Part shown: positions 8,017 to 15,148 of the stretch, piece after piece
Numbering within the stretch: the stretch's first letter is position 1
Layout: each line of letters begins with the position of its first letter
DNA from: AWTP1-13 sp035550075
GTDB taxonomy: Bacteria > Pseudomonadota > Alphaproteobacteria > Rhizobiales > Hyphomicrobiaceae
NCBI GenBank assembly: GCA_035550075.1
Contig: DASZQG010000030.1
Location: 1 to 20,477 of the forward strand
DNA length: 20,477 nucleotides
Direction of reading: 5' to 3'
Program-made: the position numbers and the translations under genes
The notes under the pieces: generated by a model
What the model was told of the DNA's origin: nothing
Database searches by the model: none
What the model saw: the letters and a program-made list of their open reading frames with translations, nothing else

Positions 8017-8424
8017 CTAGAAGCCTCCGTGCAGGGCGAAAGCCACCGCCCACAGGGCCAGCGTGAGGATGACCGAGCCGATGATGGTGCCCCAGCACAG
8101 CAGGTTGACCTGCCAGATCTCCAGGCCCCGCAGGGTGTCCCAGGTCAGATGACGCACGCCGCCCAGCATGTGATGGATCAGCGCCCACGAGTAGCCGAAC
8201 AGCACGATCTTGCCGAGCGGATGGCCGAACAGCGCGTTCACCTGATCGAACGCCTTGGGGCCCATCGCCACGGCGATCAGCCAGGCCGCCAGCAGCAGGG
8301 TGCCGACATACAGCGCCGCGCCGGTGATGCGATGCACGATCGACATCACCATGTTGATCAGCGGCCGGTAGATCGACAGGTGCGGAGAGAGTGGACGGTC
8401 GACCGTATGCCTTGCTTCGGCCAT
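8017..8424 (-). CDS. sdhC: Succinate dehydrogenase cytochrome b556 subunit
   Basis: The product is a 135-residue cytochrome b subunit of complex II, which anchors the dehydrogenase and takes part in ubiquinone reduction. The signature RPLSPHLSIYR (10-20) is followed by SIVHRITG (28-35), with quinone-site His31-Arg32. HHMLGGVRH (84-92) supplies the haem ligand histidine, equivalent to His84 of E. coli SdhC. Three transmembrane segments are evident. It is the first gene of sdhC-sdhD-sdhA. A GGGAGAG ribosome site lies about ten bases upstream of ATG 8424, and the 154 bases up to the preceding gene contain the probable operon promoter. Confidence 0.96.
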   Translation of the reverse strand: MAEARHTVDRPLSPHLSIYRPLINMVMSIVHRITGAALYVGTLLLAAWLIAVAMGPKAFDQVNALFGHPLGKIVLFGYSWALIHHMLGGVRHLTWDTLRGLEIWQVNLLCWGTIIGSVILTLALWAVAFALHGGF

Positions 8425-8530
8425 CTAGAGAGACTCTCCCGCTTGGTCGGTGTGTGCTCGGCTTTTATCGCGGTGAGTGCATCGCGGCAATCGCCACAAA
8501 TGTCTCACGGGGCCGGCGCGCGGCCACTCA

Positions 8531-8550
8531 GGTGTATTGTATACCAGAGC
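8531..8550 (-). promoter_or_regulatory. Candidate sdh promoter element with GntR-like palindrome
   Basis: On the minus strand, ahead of sdhC, this reads TGGTATACAATACACC. It contains a TACAAT -10-like hexamer (8536-8541) inside the near-palindrome TTGTATACCA (plus strand, 8537-8546). That resembles TNGTATACNA operators of FadR/GntR-type regulators. No good -35 box is seen at 16-18 bases. If it is the promoter, the sdhC leader is about 105 bases long. Confidence 0.3.
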
Positions 8551-8580
8551 ACGCGCGCGCTCGCGTTCCTTCGCGTGCTC
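8547..8580 (-). terminator. Inverted repeat at the 3' end of mesaconyl-CoA hydratase
   Basis: Perfect 9-bp arms GAGCACGCG (8547-8555) and CGCGTGCTC (8572-8580) overlap the TGA stop of the hydratase gene and enclose a 16-nt GC-rich loop. No U-tract follows in the minus-strand transcript, so it may act as a Rho-assisted or mRNA-end hairpin between this operon and sdhCDA rather than a full terminator. Confidence 0.35.
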
Positions 8581-9637
8581 AGCGCGGCAGCACCAGCCAC
8601 CAGTCGAGATCGAGCACCACACTCGGTGCATACGCGTCTTGCGCGTCGCGCAGGGGGAAATCGGCGCAGGCGGCGTTGGTCGTCGCGACGAGCCGCACGC
8701 GCAGCGCGCCGATATCGCTGCGGCCGGGAATCTCAGCCGTCTCCAGCACCTGCGACCAGGCATAGACCGTATCGCCGGCAAAGCACGGCGCGACGTGCCG
8801 CCCGCCGTTGATGGCAGCCACATGAAACGCGTTGGCGAGGCCGTTGAACGACAGCGCGCGGGCCAGCGAGATGATGACGCCGCCGTAGACGAGCCGCCGC
8901 TTGAACTGGCTCGCGGCCTGCAGATGCGCGTTGAAGTGCACCTTGGCCGTGTTTTGATAGAGGCGGGTTGCGATCTGGTGCTCGGCCTCTTCCAGCGTCA
9001 TGCCGTCGATATGATCGATTTTGTCGCCGGCGGCGTAATCGCCCCAGCGGTGCGGCGCGCCGGCCAGCGCAACATCGTAGCGGGCGGCGTCCAGCGGCGG
9101 CACGGCGGCGCCCAGCAGCGCCGGGTCGACGCGTTCGGCGGTCTTCGGCACCACCGGATCGGGCATCCGTACGCCGGGATCGCGCTTGTGCACCATCACC
9201 CAGCGGACGAACTCCAGCACCGGCTCGCCCCGCTGATTGCGCCCCGTGGTGCGCACGTAGACGACACCCGTCCGGCGGTTGGAATTCTCCCGCAGGCCGA
9301 TGATTTCGGAGGCGGCGCTCAGGGTGTCGCCGGGATAGACCGGGGCCAGGAAGCGGCACTCCGCATAGCCAAGATTGGCGACCGCGTTGAGGGACACGTC
9401 CGGCACGCTCTTGCCGAACACCACGTGGAACACCAGCAGGTCGTCCAACGGCGCGCGCGGATAGCCGATGGCCCTGGCAAACTCATCGGACGACTGCACC
9501 GCGAACCGGCTGCCGTAGAGACCCGTGTAGACCGATGCATCGCCGGCGGTCAGCGTGCGCGGCGTGGCGTGCACCAGAACCTGGCCCACGCGAAAATCCT
9601 CGAAGAAGTTGCCGGCCCGGGCCTTGCCGCTGCTCAT
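8579..9637 (-). CDS. mch: Mesaconyl-CoA (2-methylfumaryl-CoA) hydratase, MaoC family
   Basis: This enzyme reversibly converts mesaconyl-C1-CoA and water to beta-methylmalyl-CoA, a late step of the ethylmalonyl-CoA pathway for C2 assimilation. The 352-residue length fits a two-hot-dog (MaoC-like) fold. The opening GNFFEDFRVGQ..HATPRTLT, the block APLDDLLVFHVVFGKSVPD, and the later VYGGVIISLARALSFNGLA and GRSDIGALRVRLVAT match my recollection of the Rhodobacter sphaeroides hydratase closely. The context supports this, because a CitE-like malyl-CoA enzyme lies two genes upstream. The gene starts 12 bases after the DUF1737 stop. A generic MaoC dehydratase is the fallback call. Confidence 0.9.
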   Translation of the reverse strand: MSSGKARAGNFFEDFRVGQVLVHATPRTLTAGDASVYTGLYGSRFAVQSSDEFARAIGYPRAPLDDLLVFHVVFGKSVPDVSLNAVANLGYAECRFLAPVYPGDTLSAASEIIGLRENSNRRTGVVYVRTTGRNQRGEPVLEFVRWVMVHKRDPGVRMPDPVVPKTAERVDPALLGAAVPPLDAARYDVALAGAPHRWGDYAAGDKIDHIDGMTLEEAEHQIATRLYQNTAKVHFNAHLQAASQFKRRLVYGGVIISLARALSFNGLANAFHVAAINGGRHVAPCFAGDTVYAWSQVLETAEIPGRSDIGALRVRLVATTNAACADFPLRDAQDAYAPSVVLDLDWWLVLPR

Positions 9638-9649
9638 GCCGTTCGGTCT

Positions 9650-9853
9650 CTAGTGTTCGGACAGCTTGATGCCGGGCTTATATTCGCCGACGGCTTCCTT
9701 GATGATCACCTGCCCGCAGATGACCCGCTTCTTCTCCGGATCGTAGGTGAGCGCCGGCTGCCCGTAGAGCTGCCAGCCCTTGTTCAGCTCGGCCGTGACA
9801 CGATGGCAGAAGCTGTCGTCGTCCGGTCCGGTCAGGTAGCGGTAGAGTTTCAT
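9650..9853 (-). CDS. DUF1737 domain small protein
   Basis: The 67-residue soluble protein matches the short uncharacterised DUF1737 family. It opens MKLYRYLTGPDDDSFCHRV, followed by LNKGWQLYGQPALTYD and a basic KKRVICGQVIIKE segment. Such domains form a small alpha/beta unit with the pattern 'long Trp-rich strand after a helix'. It has two cysteines (16 and 46), not arranged as a metal motif. It starts three bases after the stop of the malyl-CoA enzyme and ends 12 bases before the hydratase, so it is almost certainly co-translated with both. No function is known to me. Its placement suggests an accessory or regulatory role in the pathway, but that is inference. Confidence 0.8.
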   Translation of the reverse strand: MKLYRYLTGPDDDSFCHRVTAELNKGWQLYGQPALTYDPEKKRVICGQVIIKEAVGEYKPGIKLSEH

Positions 9854-9856
9854 CGC

Positions 9857-10735
9857 TCACGCCCTCGCTTGAATCGCCTCGGCAATCGCCACCGTGCGCC
9901 GCGCCATCTCGGCGTGCAACAGCTCAACCATGCGGCCGTCGATCGTGATGACGCCTTTGCCCTTGTTCTCCGGCAGGTCGAACGCGGCGATGATCTTGCG
10001 CGCGAACGCCACCTCCGCCGCGCGCGGCGCAAACGCCGCGTTCGCGATCGCCACCTGGTCGGGATGGATCAGGGTCTTGCCGTCGAAGCCAAGCGCTCGG
10101 GCGTGCTCGCATTCGCGCGCAAAACCGTCGGCATTCTTGAAGTCGTTGTAGACACCGTCGAGCACGTCGAGCCCATAGGCCCGCGCCGCCGTGATGCTGG
10201 CCGACAGCCAATAAAGCGCCGGACGGCGGCTTTGCGTAAGGTCGGCGCGCGTCTCCTTCACCAGGTCGTTGGTGCCGAGCACGAAGCAGGCGAGCCGCGC
10301 GCCGGGCTGGCGGGCCGCGGCGGCGATGTCATGCAGGTTCAGGATCGCCAGCGGCGTCTCGATCATGGCCCACAGGCGCAGGGCCTGCGGCGCGGCGGCC
10401 TTGGCCAGCGCCTCGGTCGCCCTGGCGATGTCTGCGCCGCTGTTCGGCTTGGGCAGCAGCACCGCATCCGCGCCCGACGTCGCGGCGGCCTGGATGTCGG
10501 CCGCACCCCAGGGCGTGTCCAGCGCATTGACGCGGACCACCAGCTCGCGATGGCCATAGCCGCCCGCTGCAATGGCCGCGCACACCTGGGCGCGCGCCGC
10601 CTCCTTCGCCTCCGGCGCCACCGCGTCCTCCAGGTCGAGGATCAGCGCGTCGGCCGGCAGCGACCTGGCCTTCTCCAGCGCGCGCGCATTGGAGCCCGGC
10701 ATGTAGAGCACGCTGCGGCGCGGACGGAGGGTCAT
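9857..10735 (-). CDS. CitE/HpcH family malyl-CoA lyase or (3S)-malyl-CoA thioesterase (Mcl2-like)
   Basis: The 292-residue TIM-barrel CoA-ester enzyme uses Mg2+. Visible blocks are RPRRSVLYMPGSN (4-16), LILDLEDAVAP (31-41), RVNALDTPWG (68-77), LLPKPNS (93-99), MIETP with Mg ligand Glu126, and GTNDLVKE with Asp157. Its length and opening suit the Mcl2/(3S)-malyl-CoA thioesterase branch better than the ~320-residue Mcl1 lyase, which starts differently. It may release malate or cleave (methyl)malyl-CoA to glyoxylate plus acetyl- or propionyl-CoA. ATG 10735 is chosen because the family homology starts there; the frame stays open to 11182 but that part is antisense to pdxY. It is first in the operon with DUF1737 and mch. 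Confidence 0.85.
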   Translation of the reverse strand: MTLRPRRSVLYMPGSNARALEKARSLPADALILDLEDAVAPEAKEAARAQVCAAIAAGGYGHRELVVRVNALDTPWGAADIQAAATSGADAVLLPKPNSGADIARATEALAKAAAPQALRLWAMIETPLAILNLHDIAAAARQPGARLACFVLGTNDLVKETRADLTQSRRPALYWLSASITAARAYGLDVLDGVYNDFKNADGFARECEHARALGFDGKTLIHPDQVAIANAAFAPRAAEVAFARKIIAAFDLPENKGKGVITIDGRMVELLHAEMARRTVAIAEAIQARA

Positions 10736-10929
10736 CGGACAATCCCGTTGCTGAGCCGCAAGGATAGGCAATGGGCGCGGCCCACGCCAGATGCCGGAGC
10801 CATGGCGATTCGCTCTCGCGAGGCAAAGGTTGGCAGCCCGGCGGCATTCGGCCATACCTCTCCCCTTGGCGCGCGATGCGAGGGGCGCTGCGTGTCCGCC
10901 TGTGCGGGTAAGGAGGATTTGAGCGGCTG

Positions 10930-11721
10930 ATGGCGACGGTCCTGGCAATTTCGTCACACGTCGTGCGCGGGCACGTCGGCCTCGACGCGAGCGTGCCGGC
11001 CCTGCAGGCGCTCGGCCACGAGGTGTGGGCGGTGCCGACCGTGATGTTTGCCAGCCGGCCGGGCCTAGGCCGCCTGCAGCGCTTCGAGCTGCCGGCGCCG
11101 GAAATCGGGGCCCTGCTCTCGGCGCTGGACGCAGACCAGTGCTGGCGCCGTCTCGATGGTGTGCTGACCGGCTATTTCCCATCCGCTGCCGCCGTGGCCG
11201 CCGCCGCGGAGGCCGTGGCGCGCATCAAGGCCGCCAACCCGTCGGTGCAGGTGCTGGTCGATCCGATCCTGGGCGACGCCGGCAGCCTGTATGTCGCCCC
11301 CGATACGGCGGCGGCAATCCGCGACCGCCTGCTGCCGCTCGCCGACGTCGCCACGCCGAACCTGTTCGAGCTCGGCTGGCTCAGCGGACGCGCGCTCGGC
11401 GACCGCGCCGCCATCGTGGAAGCGGCGCGCCGCCTGGGACCGCCGGCGGCCGTCGTCACCTCGGCGCTGGAAAGCGGCGGCGAAATCGCCACCCTGCTGG
11501 TCGGCGCCGGGGCCGTCGTCGAACGGCGCGCGGGCAAGCGGTCCGGCATTCCCAATGGCGCCGGCGACCTGTTTGCCGGGCTGCTGCTCGGGCACCTGCT
11601 GGGAGGGCAGACGCTCGAGGGCGCGCTTGGCGCCAGCCTCGCCGGTCTCGAGGCCGTGCTCGCTGCCAGCGTGGACGCCCCGGTGCTCAATCTGGCGGCC
11701 CTGCTGCGGAAAAGCCCATGA
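10930..11721 (+). CDS. pdxY: Pyridoxal kinase, PdxY-like (PfkB/ribokinase superfamily)
   Basis: This enzyme phosphorylates pyridoxal in the vitamin B6 salvage pathway. The 263-residue protein opens with VLAISSHVVRGHVGLDASVPALQALGHEV, typical of PdxY/PdxK. VLVDPILGD (108-116) and TPNLFELGWLSG (142-153) follow. The catalytic anion-hole motif NGAGD (209-213) has Asp213 as the expected base. AAGGAGG (10910-10916) lies 13 bases before ATG 10930, a slightly long spacing. No closer in-frame start exists. It diverges from the malyl-CoA operon across 194 bases, in which I see no clear promoter. Its stop overlaps the nhaA start (ATGA), so the two are translationally coupled despite no obvious functional link. 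Confidence 0.9.
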   Translation: MATVLAISSHVVRGHVGLDASVPALQALGHEVWAVPTVMFASRPGLGRLQRFELPAPEIGALLSALDADQCWRRLDGVLTGYFPSAAAVAAAAEAVARIKAANPSVQVLVDPILGDAGSLYVAPDTAAAIRDRLLPLADVATPNLFELGWLSGRALGDRAAIVEAARRLGPPAAVVTSALESGGEIATLLVGAGAVVERRAGKRSGIPNGAGDLFAGLLLGHLLGGQTLEGALGASLAGLEAVLAASVDAPVLNLAALLRKSP

Positions 11722-12923
11722 CCACTCCTGACGACATTCGCGCGCGGCTCAAGGGTGCGCTGGCCTTCATCCATCACGAGGCGGCCAGCGGGCTGATCCT
11801 TCTCGCTGCCGCGGTCGCCGCACTGCTAGCGGCCAATTCGATCGCGGCGCAGCTCTACGACGGCTTCCTCGACGTTCCGCTCGCGGTGCAGATCGGTCCG
11901 CTGGCGCTGAACAAACCGCTGCTGCTCTGGATCAACGACGGATTGATGGCGATCTTCTTCTTCCTGGTCGGCCTGGAGATCAAGCGCGAGCTGCTGCAGG
12001 GCGAGCTGTCGAGCATCAGACAGGCGGCGCTGCCGGCCATTGCCGCCGCCGGCGGCATGGCGGTTCCCGCCCTCATCTACATCCTGATCAACGCCGGCGA
12101 CGCGGTCGCTCTGAAAGGCTGGGCGATTCCATCCGCAACCGACATCGCCTTCGCCGTCGGCGTGCTTGCGCTGGTGGGCGACCGCGTCCCGGCCTCGCTC
12201 AAGATCTTCCTGCTGGCGCTGGCCATTCTCGACGACCTCGGCGCCATCGTGATCATCGCCGCGTTCTACACCTCGGACCTTTACTGGGTTGCGCTGGTGC
12301 TGGCGACGGCGGGCGTGGTGGTGCTGTGGGCGCTCAATGCGCGCGGCGTGACGCGGCTGGCGCCGTACCTGCTGACGGGGGTCTTCATCTGGCTCTGCGT
12401 GCTCAAATCGGGTGTGCACGCCACGCTGGCGGGCGTGGTCGTCGCGCTCGCGATCCCGCTGTCCGCGCGCGCGCCGGACCAGCCCTCGCCGCTGGAGCAT
12501 CTCGAGGAAAGCCTGCACCCGTGGGTGGCGTTCGGGGTGCTGCCGCTGTTCGCCTTCGCCAACGCGGGCGTATCGCTGCATGGGGTATCGCCGGTCAGGC
12601 TGCTGGACGCGGTGCCGCTCGGCATCACGCTCGGCCTGTTTCTCGGCAAGCCGATCGGCATCTGCGGCGCGACGTGGTTCGCGGTGCGGACCGGGCTCGC
12701 GGCGCGGCCGCAGGACGCCACCTGGTGGCAGATCATCGGCGTGGGCATGCTGGGCGGCATCGGCTTCACCATGAGCCTGTTCATCGGCATGCTGGCGTTC
12801 ACCGATCTCGCGCACGCCGCGCAGCTTCGCCTTGGCGTGTTGTTCGGGTCGCTGCTGTCGGCGATCTGCGGCTACCTGGTGCTGCGGCTCAGTGCGCCTG
12901 CGCCGCGCGGATCGCCGGAATGA
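11718..12923 (+). CDS. nhaA: Na+/H+ antiporter NhaA
   Basis: This inner-membrane electrogenic antiporter exports Na+ or Li+ in exchange for protons. The 401-residue product has about twelve hydrophobic segments. The key acidic residues are present: Asp142 in PSATDIAFAVG (equivalent to E. coli Asp133) and the pair Asp172-Asp173 in AILDDLGAIV (equivalent to Asp163/164). LWINDGLMAIFFFLVGLEIKRE, GVHATLAGV and LGKPIGI are family hallmarks. I start at ATG 11718, which overlaps the pdxY stop by four bases; the frame is open further upstream but only inside pdxY. Its last 35 bases overlap the end of the convergent ccmG gene, leaving no room for a conventional terminator. Confidence 0.97.
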   Translation: MTTPDDIRARLKGALAFIHHEAASGLILLAAAVAALLAANSIAAQLYDGFLDVPLAVQIGPLALNKPLLLWINDGLMAIFFFLVGLEIKRELLQGELSSIRQAALPAIAAAGGMAVPALIYILINAGDAVALKGWAIPSATDIAFAVGVLALVGDRVPASLKIFLLALAILDDLGAIVIIAAFYTSDLYWVALVLATAGVVVLWALNARGVTRLAPYLLTGVFIWLCVLKSGVHATLAGVVVALAIPLSARAPDQPSPLEHLEESLHPWVAFGVLPLFAFANAGVSLHGVSPVRLLDAVPLGITLGLFLGKPIGICGATWFAVRTGLAARPQDATWWQIIGVGMLGGIGFTMSLFIGMLAFTDLAHAAQLRLGVLFGSLLSAICGYLVLRLSAPAPRGSPE

Positions 12924-13488
12924 CCTGCGCCTCCAGGCTCTCGGCGCTGATCGGCCCGAAATGCTTGTAGACGATCTCGCCCTTGCCATTGATGACGAAC
13001 GTCTCGGGCATGCCGGATACGCCCCAGTCGATGGCGTTGCGCCCGGTCGCATCCGCGCCGACCGCCGTGAACGGATTGCCGTAGCGGCCCAGGAAACGAC
13101 GCGCCGCGGCCGGCTGGTCCTTGTAGTTGACGCCGTAGAGGCGCACGCCGGTCTTCTGCTTCAACGCCATCAGCAGCGGGTGCTCGGCCACGCACGGCCC
13201 GCACCACGACGCCCAGAAATTGACGACCGTCACGTCGCCCTGCGCCAGGTCGGAGCGGGCAAAGCTGGCAATCGCGTGTACGCCGTCCGTCAGGCCATCG
13301 ACTGGCTGCAGCGTCAGCGGCGGTGCCGGCCGGCCGATCAGCGCCGAAGGCAGCCGCGAGGGATCGCCCTCGCGCAGCGCGGCGGCAAACAGCAGCGCCA
13401 GCAGGGCGAAGATGGCCAGCGGCCAGATCAGGGCCCGAGGCCGTCGCGCGCCCCTCGGTTCGGCGGATTGTGCAACCTGCTCCTGCAT
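12889..13488 (-). CDS. ccmG: Thiol:disulfide interchange protein CcmG/DsbE
   Basis: This membrane-anchored periplasmic thioredoxin keeps the apocytochrome c CXXCH cysteines or their partner reduced for haem ligation. The 199-residue product has an N-terminal signal anchor (about 19-38). The thioredoxin active site WCGPC is at residues 95-99 (NFWASWCGPC), followed by GVNYKDQPAAARRFLGRYGNP, the CcmG-specific acidic/substrate region. The cis-Pro is in GVSGMPETFVI. It is the last gene of ccmABCDG and starts six bases after the ccmD stop. Its 3' end overlaps the convergent nhaA gene by 35 bases. The ccmE, ccmF, ccmH and ccmI genes are not in this window. Confidence 0.96.
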   Translation of the reverse strand: MQEQVAQSAEPRGARRPRALIWPLAIFALLALLFAAALREGDPSRLPSALIGRPAPPLTLQPVDGLTDGVHAIASFARSDLAQGDVTVVNFWASWCGPCVAEHPLLMALKQKTGVRLYGVNYKDQPAAARRFLGRYGNPFTAVGADATGRNAIDWGVSGMPETFVINGKGEIVYKHFGPISAESLEAQVIPAIRAAQAH

Positions 13489-13494
13489 GGGCTT

Positions 13495-13665
13495 TCAGCT
13501 CACACTCTTGCCCGATCGCCGGCTCACGCCGCGGCTTTCAAGCTCGTCGAGCGCGCGCTGCTGGCGCCGCCCGTCCAGCACCAGCCACGCCGCCAAAGCT
13601 GCCAGTACCGCTGCCACGATGGCGTAACTGATCCAGACGAAGGCGGCGTGCGGTCCGAGGTCCAT
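13495..13665 (-). CDS. ccmD: Haem exporter protein CcmD
   Basis: The 56-residue membrane protein assists release of haem-loaded CcmE from the CcmABC complex. The reading is MDLGPHAAFVWISYAIVAAV followed by a second hydrophobic stretch to about residue 30. A charged tail DGRRQQRALDELESRG follows. This is the standard CcmD layout: one transmembrane helix, then a basic cytoplasmic tail with a DGRRQQRAL-like motif. It lies exactly between ccmC (six bases after its stop) and ccmG (starting six bases later). Confidence 0.93.
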   Translation of the reverse strand: MDLGPHAAFVWISYAIVAAVLAALAAWLVLDGRRQQRALDELESRGVSRRSGKSVS

Positions 13666-13671
13666 CGCCGC

Positions 13672-14436
13672 CTACTCCGCCGGCTGGCCGGCAAAGGCGC
13701 CACCGGCCCGCTGCACCTCGATCAGCCGCAGCGCCTTCGCGCGCCGGCGCAGGATCTCGTTGCGCATCGCCTTCAGGTGCAGCGTCGCGAACAGCACGAT
13801 CATCGCCAGCCCCATCACCAGCAGCGGCCACAGCAGCGACGGATCGACGGTCGGCGCGCCCAGCCGCGTGACGCTCGGCTTCTGGTGCAGGCTGTTCCAG
13901 TACACCGAATAGCGGATCACCGGCAGGATGACGATGCCGACCAGGCTCAGCACGGCGGTCAGGTTGCCGGCCAGCGCCTCATCCTCGATAGAGGAGCGCA
14001 GCGCGATCAGCCCCAGGTAGAGAAAGAACAGGATCAGCACCGACGTCAGCCGCGGGTCCCACACCCAGAACGTGCCCCACATCGGCTTCGCCCACAGCGA
14101 GCCGGTTACCAGGCAAAGGAAGGTGAACACCGCGCCGATCGGCGCCGCGGCCTTCGCCGACACGTCCGCCAGCGGGTGGCGGAACACCAGCAGGCCGAAG
14201 CTCGATGCGGCAATCAGCGTGTAGGCCAGCAGCGCGACCCACGCCGCGGGCACATGGATGAACATGATCTTGGCGGTATGGCCCTGCTGGTAGTCGGGCG
14301 GCGCCCGGAACGCCATCACCAGGCCGGCCGCCAGCAGTACGACCGCGGCCGCCGTCAGCCACGGCAACAGCCGGGCCGACAGCGCCATGAAGCGCGTGGG
14401 GTTGGCGAGCCTCTGCGTCAGCGATGCCATGGGCAT
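13672..14436 (-). CDS. ccmC: Haem export/handling protein CcmC
   Basis: This integral membrane protein presents haem to the chaperone CcmE in cytochrome c maturation. The 254-residue product has six hydrophobic segments. It carries the periplasmic tryptophan-rich haem-binding motif WGTFWVWDPRLTS (120-132), with His61 in FIHVPAAW and His184 in NSLHQKPSV as the expected axial haem ligands. ATG 14436 and ATG 14430 (two codons later) are both possible starts. It follows ccmB after 43 bases containing a short GGCC-rich repeat, and precedes ccmD by six bases. Its C-terminal tail is slightly extended and charged. Confidence 0.97.
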   Translation of the reverse strand: MPMASLTQRLANPTRFMALSARLLPWLTAAAVVLLAAGLVMAFRAPPDYQQGHTAKIMFIHVPAAWVALLAYTLIAASSFGLLVFRHPLADVSAKAAAPIGAVFTFLCLVTGSLWAKPMWGTFWVWDPRLTSVLILFFLYLGLIALRSSIEDEALAGNLTAVLSLVGIVILPVIRYSVYWNSLHQKPSVTRLGAPTVDPSLLWPLLVMGLAMIVLFATLHLKAMRNEILRRRAKALRLIEVQRAGGAFAGQPAE

Positions 14437-14479
14437 GATCTAAGCCTTTGGGCCTTTTGGCGCAAATCGACAGCTCGCC

Positions 14480-15148
14480 TCACTGAAGCTGGAACCGCAG
14501 CGCGGCGGCCGCCGCCAGCGGGCCCAGCACCATGGCCGCCAGCGACACCGCGCACAGGATAAGGAACGCAGGGGTAAAGCCATCCAGTCCCATCAACGCG
14601 GCGCTCATTGCGCCTATTCCAAAGTTCAGCGTCGGCACGAACATGGGCAGCATCAGGAACGCGAGCAGCATGCCGCCGCGCCGCGCCCGCAGCGTCAGCG
14701 CCGCCCCGATCGCCCCGAGGAAGCTGATGGCGGGCGTGCCGGCCAGCATCGTCACGACCAGCACGCCGTAGGCATCGGGCGCCAGGTTCAGCAGCAGGCC
14801 GAGCACAGGCGCCATGACAACCAGCGGCACCCCGGTCGTCAGCCAGTGGGCAAGGCTCTTGCCGGCAGCGACCGCTTCCAGCGGCAGCGGCCCGGTCGCC
14901 AGCACGTCCAGCGAGCCATCCTCGAAGTCGGTCTCGAACAGCCGCCCCAACGACAGAAGCGCGGCGAGCAGCAGCGCCACCCACAGCACGCCCGGAGCGA
15001 TGCGCGAGAGCAGATTCAGATCCGGACCCAGCCCCAGCGGCAGCATCGCCACCACCACGAGGTAGAATCCCAATGCAAGCCCGACCGTCCCGCCTTCCTT
15101 CCATGCGATGCGCACGTCGCGGCGCACAAGCTCCCAGAACGCGCTCAT
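14480..15148 (-). CDS. ccmB: Haem exporter permease CcmB
   Basis: This membrane permease partner of the CcmA ATPase releases holo-CcmE during cytochrome c maturation. The 222-residue product begins MSAFWELVRRDVRIAWKEGG, the usual CcmB opening. It has six hydrophobic segments and the conserved LFETDFEDGSLDVL block (about residues 70-83), and PLVVMAPVLGLLLNL follows. Its start overlaps the ccmA stop by four bases (ATGA), so the ATPase and permease are translationally coupled. Confidence 0.96.
   Translation of the reverse strand: MSAFWELVRRDVRIAWKEGGTVGLALGFYLVVVAMLPLGLGPDLNLLSRIAPGVLWVALLLAALLSLGRLFETDFEDGSLDVLATGPLPLEAVAAGKSLAHWLTTGVPLVVMAPVLGLLLNLAPDAYGVLVVTMLAGTPAISFLGAIGAALTLRARRGGMLLAFLMLPMFVPTLNFGIGAMSAALMGLDGFTPAFLILCAVSLAAMVLGPLAAAAALRFQLQ

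Noticed and set aside
4211..8020. 1269-codon open frame on the plus strand
   Set aside because: It is antisense to the monooxygenase and sdhA/sdhD, which have clear motifs. Its translation is His/Arg/Ala/Gly-rich with no recognisable domain, as expected from GC-rich codon bias.
8428..8438. GAGAG-A-CTCTC inverted repeat over the sdhC ribosome site
   Set aside because: A stable loop leaves only about four pairs, too weak to propose as a regulatory hairpin.
8477..10930. 817-codon open frame on the plus strand
   Set aside because: It lies opposite mch, DUF1737 and the malyl-CoA enzyme, all of which are recognisable. Low-complexity basic sequence marks it as a shadow.
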